A DNA stretch of 64,000 bases from Planctomycetota bacterium. GTDB lineage: Bacteria; Planctomycetota; Brocadiia; SM23-32; JAKLEA01. The translations under genes were made by a program, and so were the position numbers. This document shows, in pieces, positions 15,500 through 23,237 of the stretch. Positions within the stretch are counted from its first letter, which is position 1. Each line of letters opens with the position of its first letter. The stretch covers positions 1 to 64,000 of the forward strand of contig JAKLEA010000003.1 in the NCBI GenBank assembly GCA_022711755.1, read 5' to 3'. A model generated the notes under the pieces. That model saw nothing but the letters and a program-made list of their open reading frames with translations. It was not told the DNA's origin and ran no database searches.

Positions 15500-18400
15500 T
15501 TATTCCTCCGTTTCAAACCTCAACTCCGTCTCCACCTTCTCCTCGAATGAAACGCATGTCCCCTCGGAATACGGCCAGCCTATCGGCTGCGTGAAAACAC
15601 GCGCGCTTATCATTGAGGAAAAGCGCTTCCCGCCCGGCATTTCAAGCTCGATCCAGAAATCCTTGACCTTGTAGAAATCGCGCCCAACGTTGTCAAGCTT
15701 GACTATGTTGCGCATCCCAAGCGTCCGGATCGCCTCGTCCGGCAGGGGCATCCGGACCTCGGCCCACTCGCCGTTCGCTTCGCTTCCGCGCGCCGCCGGC
15801 GCGCGACCCAGCGGCGCGTCGTTCACCGTCGCGTTTATGGCGTACTGTTCCGTTCCCTCAATCCCGCAGCCCTTGAAACGCAGCCAGCCGCGCGATGCCT
15901 TCTTCAGATCGGCAGCCTTCACGCCGTCCCGGTGGAACGGTCCGCGCGCGAAATCCGACCCCGCGCCCAGGTTCTCGATCTCGTGAACGAGCGTCGGCTT
16001 CAGCGTTTCGATCCTCATATCCGCCCACGCTGCCCAGTCGCCGGATGAATCGTCCTTCACGCCCACGTCCACGATCAGCTTCAGCCGGACTCGCTTTCCC
16101 GCCCATTTTGAAAGATCGGCCTCAAGCGGCAGCCACTTGTGACCCTCGACGTGAACCTTTGCAAGCTCCGTCTCCGCGCCGGATTCGTCCAGAACCGCAA
16201 CCTTGTACAGCACCCCGTCCCCCAGATAGCTTCCGTCCCGCTTGCCGACCTGACAGCGGAACGCGGCGGGCGATTCGTCCGGAAGCGTCACGGGATCGAA
16301 GACCAGCGCGGAATAGCCGACCCCGTTCATCCACGGCGGGTGCATGGCGATGCCCTTCTTCTCGACCTCGCCGCATGTGCACTTCTGATCGTAGGCGTTT
16401 GCGCCCGTCGCGCTGTTCATCGCCGTCTCCTCCCCACCGCGCAAGCGCATCCTCATATCGAAGCGCGAAGGCATCTCTGCGAGTTTCGGCATCGCCGATG
16501 CGCTGCTGATCCAGTATGTCCGCTCCATCTTCAAATCACCGGATTTGACGGCGAACTGGAGCATCTTCAACCCCGGTTTGTCCGGCGCCACAACCGGCAG
16601 AATCGCCGCGCATATCGCCTCCGGCGCGAGGGCGAGCTTCTGCTTCTTTCCCGCCGCGGAAATCTCAGCTTCAACCTTCCCGGCAAGATTGGACTTCAGC
16701 GATACCTCCAGCCCGCCTTTGGCGAACTTCATGTCAACGTCCGCCAGCGCCCTGACCGGGAAGTCAATCCACGCGCTGTCATACTGCCTCCACAGTGTCT
16801 CCCCCGGCTTCGCGTCAGGCGGGACATCGAGCTTGTATGTCTTCTTCCCCTTAACCTCCACAGTCTCTCCGGGCACGACGCATTCCCTTGCACATGAAAG
16901 CTCCGCGCCTTTGGCATCCTGCGGCGTCAGGACGTAGCTGAAAGCGCCGTCAACCGGCGTAATGTGGCACAGCCCGCGCGACAGCCTTATGACCGCGCGG
17001 CCCATCCTCTTCCCGGCCTCGTCCAGCGCTTCGGCCGTCGCCGTCCTTCCGTCCAGCGCGACCGCGAATCGCCCGCCGGCCCCGACCGGTATGACCTCCA
17101 CCTTGCCCCCTTCCCGGAACAGCGCGATCAGGGCCTTGTCCGTCGCCATCTTCGGGAATCGCGTGTAGATATCGCGTCCGTCCGCGAAGATGTATTCCGG
17201 CGTCTCGGCGTAATCCGCCATGTGCCCGTCAATCATCCCGCTCTTGACGGTGATCAGCGGCTTCCCGTCCTTGCCTCTCAGGCAACCGTAGTATCCATTC
17301 GGCGGTAGAGAAATTTCGTCGTCACCGTCCGTGTATTTCAACCATTCAGAGCGATTGCCGTTGGCGACAGTGACAAGCCCGTTCGCATATGTCGTCGCCA
17401 CATGGCTGCGCCTGAAGGCGTCAGTAGCGACGGCGGAAGTTGTGTTCCGCCATTTCCCGTCCGCGTCGGCATAAAGGATTTTCACGGCGTTTTCCTGGGC
17501 GTAATTCTTGTGGAGTTGCTGGAGCATGAAGTAGCTGCGGACCGTGTTGCGCATTCCGCCGTCGCGCACCAGGTAACCAGTGTGCCCGAAGGCGATTGTC
17601 GCGGCCAGGAAACGGTTCAGGTTTGCGTCCCGCTCCTCCAGAGTTCGTCCAATGTCGAAATCGCGCCCGAAGAACATTTCAAGATTGCCCATGCCGAAAT
17701 TGCAGCACTGCGGATGGAGCTTCAGCATGTCGAAATCCACCAGCCACGGGTTCCACGGCAGACGCCCCTGAGTATCCTGGCCGTAGTTGCCGTCCGTCAG
17801 ACCGCAGTAATACCAGTGCTGCCCTCCCTCGCTGTAGACCGGCCCGTTCCACGTCTTTTTCTGGTGCAGCATGATCTCACCGTAGGAATAAAACGTCGCA
17901 GCGAAAGTCCCCCCGCCGGGCACGCGATGATCGTAGTCGCAGTAGTCCCAGGGCGAGACGGCGGTATGCACGTCGCAGTATGCCGTGCTCAGGTTGAACT
18001 TCTGCTGGATGATCGGGGCCAGCCGCGCCTCAAGTTCGACCGCCCGCGACGGCTTTGGGTTGTAGCATCTCGGCCATGCCGTGCGCCATTGCCCCTCCGG
18101 AGTCAGCGTCACACAGTCCTCGTCCCAGTGCTCGTTCACCGGAGCGAAGTCTGTGTAGTTGTTGTAGATGCCATAGACGAAGCCGAGTTTCTGTATCGCG
18201 TCGGAGTACCACTTCTGGCTCTCGTCCCCGCCCTTTCCGGGAGCGGTGCGCGTGCGGAACGTGAAACTCTCTCCGCCGTCGCGCCAGCCGGTCTCATGGT
18301 CGGTGATGACGACCTTCGTCATGCCGTGCCGCGCGATGTTTTTCCAGAAGGCGTAATCGGATTCGCGATTCGTCGCGCCGTGGGCGTGCCAGAGTCTCTC

Positions 18401-19876
18401 CCCGGCCACGTGCATCCACGGCGACTTCGGATTCGGAATGTTGGGCAGGACTTCCTTGAAATGTGGAGAAACGGTCAGGAATAGTCGCTCATAACAGTCG
18501 TTGTATTTCCCGTCGGTCTTGTTGCGATAAACAGAACCCCCGTTGAAGACGGCCCGTCCGTCCGCGATCTCCGTCACAGAGACCAGTTGCGAGGCGTTGG
18601 ATCGGTACCAGTCCATCAGTCCCGTTGCGAACAGCGGCTTGTCCGGCGTCCCCATGACGAGGACGGCCGGGCGGTCCGCGTTGAAGTTGGAGAAGCACAT
18701 GTACGGCACGGTGACAAGCCTGGGCGACGGCGCGCCGACCGCGCCGCCGATCCTGAACGCGCCGATCCCGCCCCCCGGGCAGATGGCGTCAACGACAAGC
18801 GACTTCTGCCAGAGCCGGAAGACGTATGTGACCTCCGCGGAACGCGCCCCAGCCGAAATCTTCCACTTTGATACGACCGTGTCGCCATCCTTCTTGCACT
18901 CGACAAGCTCGAATCGCTCCGGCGCGACCATATCGCCGCCCGGCGAGTTGAAGAAAACGCCGCCGCCCGTCATCGGGCGGAATGAGTATCCAAGCGTCTG
19001 GCACTCAACCTGAACGTCGTCCAGCTTCCCCGTCGTCGACTTGTACATATAGTTCAGGGACAAGAAAGCGTCCGAGTATGCAAAGGTGTAGACGCCGTCC
19101 TTCTCGGTCAAGTCCGTCTTAAATTCCTCTGCGAGATTCGTCGGCAGGATCGTCTCCTCGCGGGTCGGGAATGGAAGCTCGCCCGGTCCGGTGTTCGTTC
19201 CTGGGGACTGCCCGGGGAAGAGCGTCAGATTCCGCTCCGGTCTTGGCTCAAACTTCAGGGGCTTTGCCTCATCCGTGTAGACCGACAAGTTGTCCAAAAA
19301 GATCATCCTGTCATCCTTGTTGGACGCGTTGCTGATCCGTATGCCGACCAGCGATGCCCCGGCGGCAAGCTGACTCTTCTGCTCCGGCAAGAGCTTGCTG
19401 CGCATCACCCACCATTCCTGCCAGTTCACCCGCCCGACGTTGACGGCAACCTCCCGCCCAGACGCCGACTTGAAGATGACCTCGATGATCACTTCCGGCG
19501 TGGTCGGGTCCGGCATCCATCCCCAGTTGTTGCCGTAGATCCAGAAGTTGACGCAGTCGAAGGGTTTGGCGACGGGGATGGGGGCGGGAGGCTTGAGCAG
19601 AATCCAGGAATCGCCGGGCGCGCCCCTGTATGTCAGCTTTGCGACGTATTTCCCCCAAAGTTGCTGCTCGCGCGTAAGCTCTAACTTCGCCTGCGCCTGG
19701 CCGGTCTCCACCTTCCAGCCTTGTATGGACTCGAAGTCAATCAGCGCCGGATGGGTGTCTTCAGTCCGTCCAGCCCATTCCATTTCATACGGACGCTTGC
19801 CGACATTTTCCTGGGCGGACAAACCGCCGGCAGACAGAGCGCAGACAACCAGGAACGTGAACCGGCAGTGTTTCAT
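15500..19876 (-). CDS. Very large secreted glycoside hydrolase-like protein
   Basis: A 1458-residue secreted protein; signal peptide about residues 1-21 ending GLSAQ, start supported by GAGGAGGAAG four bases before ATG 19876. Residues about 40-210 resemble a carbohydrate-binding jelly roll. A beta-rich domain (about 240-480) precedes a probable TIM barrel at about 490-830 with HAHGATNRESDYAFWKNI and two well-placed acids: Asp635 in AYCDVHTA and Glu683 in YSEGGQHW. The 48-residue spacing and the order Asp then Glu resemble GH101/GH129-type retaining enzymes, but the family is not certain. The C-terminal 500 residues hold two or three further beta domains. It follows the toroid-protein gene after a structured 79-bp leader. 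Confidence 0.6.
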   Translation of the reverse strand: MKHCRFTFLVVCALSAGGLSAQENVGKRPYEMEWAGRTEDTHPALIDFESIQGWKVETGQAQAKLELTREQQLWGKYVAKLTYRGAPGDSWILLKPPAPIPVAKPFDCVNFWIYGNNWGWMPDPTTPEVIIEVIFKSASGREVAVNVGRVNWQEWWVMRSKLLPEQKSQLAAGASLVGIRISNASNKDDRMIFLDNLSVYTDEAKPLKFEPRPERNLTLFPGQSPGTNTGPGELPFPTREETILPTNLAEEFKTDLTEKDGVYTFAYSDAFLSLNYMYKSTTGKLDDVQVECQTLGYSFRPMTGGGVFFNSPGGDMVAPERFELVECKKDGDTVVSKWKISAGARSAEVTYVFRLWQKSLVVDAICPGGGIGAFRIGGAVGAPSPRLVTVPYMCFSNFNADRPAVLVMGTPDKPLFATGLMDWYRSNASQLVSVTEIADGRAVFNGGSVYRNKTDGKYNDCYERLFLTVSPHFKEVLPNIPNPKSPWMHVAGERLWHAHGATNRESDYAFWKNIARHGMTKVVITDHETGWRDGGESFTFRTRTAPGKGGDESQKWYSDAIQKLGFVYGIYNNYTDFAPVNEHWDEDCVTLTPEGQWRTAWPRCYNPKPSRAVELEARLAPIIQQKFNLSTAYCDVHTAVSPWDYCDYDHRVPGGGTFAATFYSYGEIMLHQKKTWNGPVYSEGGQHWYYCGLTDGNYGQDTQGRLPWNPWLVDFDMLKLHPQCCNFGMGNLEMFFGRDFDIGRTLEERDANLNRFLAATIAFGHTGYLVRDGGMRNTVRSYFMLQQLHKNYAQENAVKILYADADGKWRNTTSAVATDAFRRSHVATTYANGLVTVANGNRSEWLKYTDGDDEISLPPNGYYGCLRGKDGKPLITVKSGMIDGHMADYAETPEYIFADGRDIYTRFPKMATDKALIALFREGGKVEVIPVGAGGRFAVALDGRTATAEALDEAGKRMGRAVIRLSRGLCHITPVDGAFSYVLTPQDAKGAELSCARECVVPGETVEVKGKKTYKLDVPPDAKPGETLWRQYDSAWIDFPVRALADVDMKFAKGGLEVSLKSNLAGKVEAEISAAGKKQKLALAPEAICAAILPVVAPDKPGLKMLQFAVKSGDLKMERTYWISSASAMPKLAEMPSRFDMRMRLRGGEETAMNSATGANAYDQKCTCGEVEKKGIAMHPPWMNGVGYSALVFDPVTLPDESPAAFRCQVGKRDGSYLGDGVLYKVAVLDESGAETELAKVHVEGHKWLPLEADLSKWAGKRVRLKLIVDVGVKDDSSGDWAAWADMRIETLKPTLVHEIENLGAGSDFARGPFHRDGVKAADLKKASRGWLRFKGCGIEGTEQYAINATVNDAPLGRAPAARGSEANGEWAEVRMPLPDEAIRTLGMRNIVKLDNVGRDFYKVKDFWIELEMPGGKRFSSMISARVFTQPIGWPYSEGTCVSFEEKVETELRFETEE

Positions 19877-19881
19877 GATTC

Positions 19882-19949
19882 TTCCTCCTCAATGCGCGAA
19901 ACCTTCTTCCTGCTCAAGCCGGGGGAGGAGGAAAGCTTGTCGCGCATTG
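19882..19949 (-). promoter_or_regulatory. Leader with mutually exclusive hairpin and Shine-Dalgarno sequestration
   Basis: Between the toroid-protein stop and the giant glycosidase start, a perfect 10-bp inverted repeat CAATGCGCGA (19890-19899) / TCGCGCATTG (19940-19949) encloses a pyrimidine run. On the transcript, the Shine-Dalgarno GAGGAGGAA (19890-19882) is exactly complementary over nine bases to TTCCTCCTC at 19933-19925. The long hairpin and the sequestering pairing share bases at 19890 and compete spatially, so translation of the downstream gene could be switched. No known riboswitch class is recognised. It may simply be an intercistronic processing or terminator structure; there is no T-tract. 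Confidence 0.4.
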
Positions 19950-19955
19950 CGATTC

Positions 19956-21242
19956 TCACCAGCCCGAATTTGCGACCTCGAGCGCCAGAACGCAGTATGC
20001 CGTTGTCAACTCGGGCATGTTCTCCCACCACCGGCCATTCTCGTTCACCCAAAAGCCGTCGCCCTTCTGGATTGAGACAAGCTTGTTCACGAACTCGGCC
20101 CGCCAGTCGTGAACCTTGCCGTCCGGGGTTTTGAACGTCTCAAGCCCGTAGACCTGATGGGCCTTGGCGAATGTATGGTAATAGTAATACAGCCCTTGGA
20201 CGCCCAGTCCGGGATTCTCGTCGAGCGTGTAGCGCTCGTTTATCCATTTCCATGCGGCCATTACGCGCGGATCGTCCCTGTCCAGACGGGCGTAGACCAT
20301 GCTTTTCAATCCTGCGTAGGTCATCCCGCCGTAGGAGCGCAGCCCGCCCTCTGTGGATATCCCGGCCTTGCTTTCGCCGTGCCTGTAGAAGAAGCCTCCG
20401 TCGTTATGCGCCGGCTTGTCCGGGTTCGTTTCGGCGTTCTGGCATCGGCTCAGGTAGGCGATCGCCTTGTCCCAGTGAAGGCTTGATCCAGCCTCGTCCT
20501 TCTCCCCGGCTCTTATGTTGTCAGGCGCGCTTTCGACGAATTCGGAGAACTTCAACGCCTCCAGCGCCCATTGCGTGTTGGACAGGTCGGCGCGCCTCTG
20601 TTCGGCGTTCTCCGCCGCCTTTGCGTAGCCAAACCCGCCGTAGCTGGGATCGTCCGGCGCAAGCCCCTCCCCCTCATCGGCCTGCGCCGTCAGGAGGTAC
20701 TGCCTCGCGCCGCGTATGATCCCGCCGTCCGCCGGGTCCCCCGCCGCAAGGAGCGCCATCAGGCAGATCGAGGTTGTATAGACCATTTCAGGCCCTTCTC
20801 CGATGCTGCCGTCCTTGTTGGCCTTGCTCCGAACGAATGCCAGCGCTTTGGCCACCTTCGGATTGGAACGTCCGTATTTCTCCTCGCCGCTTCCGAGATA
20901 ACCGGCGACCGCCAGCGCGGTTATCGCGGAATGTTGACACCATGAGCCATCCTCCCCCTGCCTTCCGTCCAGCCAGTTAAGGGCGCGGTCAATCGAGTGC
21001 CTGCTTTCGTTCAGCAGCGACGCGTCACGCGCCGGTTTCGTCGCCCCTTTCACATCGGCGGCATAGAGTGAGCCTGCCGCTGGGAATAGCCTCGCTGTCG
21101 GGAACATCAAAGCAGTCACGGTCATCAGAAGCGCCGCTTTGCCGGCGTTCCGAGACGAAGCAAGCTTTCCCCAACGGCAGGACGGCGGCAAGCCGCCGCA
21201 CTCCGGGAATGTCCGCTCCGCGCGACTTTCTAGCCACTTCAT
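19956..21242 (-). CDS. Prenyltransferase/squalene-oxidase repeat (alpha/alpha toroid) protein
   Basis: A 428-residue exported protein with repeats of the squalene cyclase/prenyltransferase type, e.g. SIDRALNWLDGRQGEDGSW, KALAFVRSKANKDGSIG and GMTYAGLKSMVYA, which build an alpha/alpha toroid. The usual catalytic DxDD of cyclases is not seen, so it is probably a structural or binding toroid as in many Planctomycetota proteins. A hydrophobic export segment lies at about residues 36-61, after an odd Cys/Pro-rich N-terminus; a later Met at about 40 could be the true start. Its ATG overlaps the TGA of the YdjY gene by ATGA, so it is translationally coupled. Confidence 0.8.
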   Translation of the reverse strand: MKWLESRAERTFPECGGLPPSCRWGKLASSRNAGKAALLMTVTALMFPTARLFPAAGSLYAADVKGATKPARDASLLNESRHSIDRALNWLDGRQGEDGSWCQHSAITALAVAGYLGSGEEKYGRSNPKVAKALAFVRSKANKDGSIGEGPEMVYTTSICLMALLAAGDPADGGIIRGARQYLLTAQADEGEGLAPDDPSYGGFGYAKAAENAEQRRADLSNTQWALEALKFSEFVESAPDNIRAGEKDEAGSSLHWDKAIAYLSRCQNAETNPDKPAHNDGGFFYRHGESKAGISTEGGLRSYGGMTYAGLKSMVYARLDRDDPRVMAAWKWINERYTLDENPGLGVQGLYYYYHTFAKAHQVYGLETFKTPDGKVHDWRAEFVNKLVSIQKGDGFWVNENGRWWENMPELTTAYCVLALEVANSGW

Positions 21243-22117
21243 TTCTTCTCCTCCCTGCCTTCTTCCCCGCCTCCGGTTTCATTCTTGCCGGCATCATTCT
21301 TTTCCGGCTGGACGGTTATCACAACCTCAACCTCCGTCCCTTTCGACGGCGCTGTCTTCTCATTGACGATGAAAAGCGTGTCGTCCAGCGATGTTGGTTC
21401 CGGATTGTCGAGGACTGCCAGCGGATCGTGAAAGGTCGTTATAACCGATCCATACAGACGGGCCGCATAAACAGCGTCTTTGCCATCCAGCGAGTCAGTC
21501 TTCGATCCCAGGAAAACCCATCCGGACGTCTTCATTGATGTCTTGCGGACTCGGTTCCGGACCAGTTCTTCCGCTGGAAGTGAAACCTTCTCCTCACCTT
21601 TTTTCCATTCCACGCGCATCTGAACGATTGTCCCCGGCCTGACGACGGCATCCTTCTCCACGACCGGCGTGCCCGGTAACATGCCCGGCGGCGGCCCGCT
21701 TCGCTCGTCGGCCTTCGGGTCCTCGCCTGCTGGCACTGAAGGATTGCGCCCCGAATCCGCCCCAAGCAGCAGCAGCGCCAGATGCAGGTCCAGCGGATCG
21801 AACTCCGACACCAGCAGAGACTCGTGCAGCTTTCCCACCGGCGTTGAAAGAAACACCTCGATCAGCCCATCGTTCATATTGACGACTGCGGGAATCCGTA
21901 TCTCCCGCCTGCGGGAGTCAATCGTCACTTTGCCGATCTTGTATGAATCCTTGCCGACCTTCTTTACGCGCTGCCCGGCATGACCTTCCTTTTCGGCGGA
22001 TTGCCCCTCGCGGGGGCCTGCGTCCTGCGCATAGGCGGCAATCGCCATCCATGCGGCAATCGCCAACATCGCTGCCGCAGACGCGGGGAGCCGTGGGTTG
22101 AGTTGCGTATCATCCAT
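21239..22117 (-). CDS. YdjY-domain protein, exported
   Basis: A 292-residue protein with a signal peptide (about residues 12-30, ending AAYAQ). The core at about 50-230 is a YdjY domain: KIGKVTIDSRRREIRIPAVVNMNDGLIEVFLSTPVGKLHESLL and, later, SGWVFLGSK; the C-terminus is acidic and Gly-rich. YdjY proteins are found next to ferredoxin-like or MoxR genes in many phyla, but their function is unknown. It begins 8 bases inside the moxR gene and ends in an ATGA overlap with the toroid gene, so the three form one operon and probably one periplasmic/cytoplasmic machine. Confidence 0.8.
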   Translation of the reverse strand: MDDTQLNPRLPASAAAMLAIAAWMAIAAYAQDAGPREGQSAEKEGHAGQRVKKVGKDSYKIGKVTIDSRRREIRIPAVVNMNDGLIEVFLSTPVGKLHESLLVSEFDPLDLHLALLLLGADSGRNPSVPAGEDPKADERSGPPPGMLPGTPVVEKDAVVRPGTIVQMRVEWKKGEEKVSLPAEELVRNRVRKTSMKTSGWVFLGSKTDSLDGKDAVYAARLYGSVITTFHDPLAVLDNPEPTSLDDTLFIVNEKTAPSKGTEVEVVITVQPEKNDAGKNETGGGEEGREEKK

Positions 22118-23132
22118 ATTTCGGCACGTCCGGCTCCCTGACCGTCTCGACGAGCTTGTTGACTATGTCAACCGCGCTCATCCCCTCGGCCTGGGCCTGG
22201 AAGTTGATGCCGATTCTGTGCCGCAGGACGGGGATGGCCACATCCCGGATGTCGCTTGTTGACACATTGAATCTTCCATCCATCGCAGCCAGCGCCTTCC
22301 CGCCGAGGATCAGGTATTGCCCCGCGCGCGGCCCCGCCCCCCAGTCAACAAGCCGTTTGACGAAATCCGGAGCCGTCGGGTCCTTCGGACGCGTCGCCCG
22401 GACCAGTTGCGTAACATAGGCTATGACGTATTTTGAGACGACGATCCGGTCTACTACCTGCTGCATCTCCAGGATCGTTTTGCCCGTCAGGATCGGTTGA
22501 ACCTCCTTGCGCGCGCCGGACGTGGTGGAGGCAAGGATGGTCTGCTCCTCTTCGGGGGAGGGGTAATCAACGTAGACGTTGAACATGAAGCGGTCAAGCT
22601 GCGCCTCCGGCAGCGGGTAGGTCCCCTCCTGCTCGATCGGGTTCTGAGTCGCGATGACGAAGAACGGATTCGGCAGGTTGTAGGACTGCTGCCCGACTGT
22701 CACCTGGCGCTCCTGCATCGCCTCAAGCAGCGCGGCCTGGGTTTTCGGCGGCGCGCGGTTTATCTCGTCGGAAAGGACGATGTGCGCGAAGATCGGACCA
22801 GGTATGAACCTGAATTCGCGCTTTCCCCCGTCATTCTCCTCGATGATATTCGTCCCCGTGATATCAGACGGCATCAGGTCGGGAGTGAACTGGATGCGCT
22901 TGAAGCTCAGCGCCATGAGCTTGCCGGTCGTGTTGACCAGCAGGGTCTTGGCCAATCCCGGCACGCCGACCAGCAGGCAATGCCCCCTGCTCAGAACGGA
23001 GGCCAGAAGCAACCGAATGACGTGCTCCTGGCCGACGATCACCTTGGCGATCTCTTCCCAGATCCGGTCCAGGTTCAGCCTGAACTGGTCCAGTTTCTCT
23101 TCGAATTGATCTTCCTGTGGCATCTGCCTCAT
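22110..23132 (-). CDS. MoxR-family AAA+ ATPase
   Basis: A 340-residue MoxR ATPase from ATG 23132 (GGCGGGG upstream); the frame stays open further upstream but that part is not protein-like. Walker A is GVPGLAKT (56-63), Walker B IVLSDE (118-123, Asp122/Glu123), and the family box ATQNPIEQEGTYPLPEAQLDRF, with sensor 1 Asn, is intact. The C-terminal lid follows. MoxR ATPases act as chaperones that help assemble protein complexes or cofactor enzymes, usually with a VWA or DUF58 partner. None of those is present here; the partners encoded downstream are the YdjY and toroid proteins, with overlapping genes. Confidence 0.92.
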   Translation of the reverse strand: MRQMPQEDQFEEKLDQFRLNLDRIWEEIAKVIVGQEHVIRLLLASVLSRGHCLLVGVPGLAKTLLVNTTGKLMALSFKRIQFTPDLMPSDITGTNIIEENDGGKREFRFIPGPIFAHIVLSDEINRAPPKTQAALLEAMQERQVTVGQQSYNLPNPFFVIATQNPIEQEGTYPLPEAQLDRFMFNVYVDYPSPEEEQTILASTTSGARKEVQPILTGKTILEMQQVVDRIVVSKYVIAYVTQLVRATRPKDPTAPDFVKRLVDWGAGPRAGQYLILGGKALAAMDGRFNVSTSDIRDVAIPVLRHRIGINFQAQAEGMSAVDIVNKLVETVREPDVPKYG

Positions 23133-23178
23133 CCCCGCCTGTTCGCGGCATTGTTGTGCAAATCGAGGGGCGAATTCA

Positions 23179-23208
23179 TATAATAACATCATTGTCGGGA
23201 AGGGACAA
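23179..23208. promoter_or_regulatory. Overlapping divergent promoter elements
   Basis: The gap 23133-23237 lies between two divergent genes. For moxR (minus) TTGTCC (23208-23203), a 17-base spacer and TATTAT (23185-23180) fit sigma70. On the plus strand a consensus TATAAT lies at 23179-23184, overlapping the minus -10, but has no good -35. The two polymerases could not bind at once, suggesting mutually exclusive transcription of the operon and the LamG/TIM-barrel gene. Confidence 0.45.
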
Positions 23209-23237
23209 CTTCCGATCAGCTTTCGGGATTCGATCCG

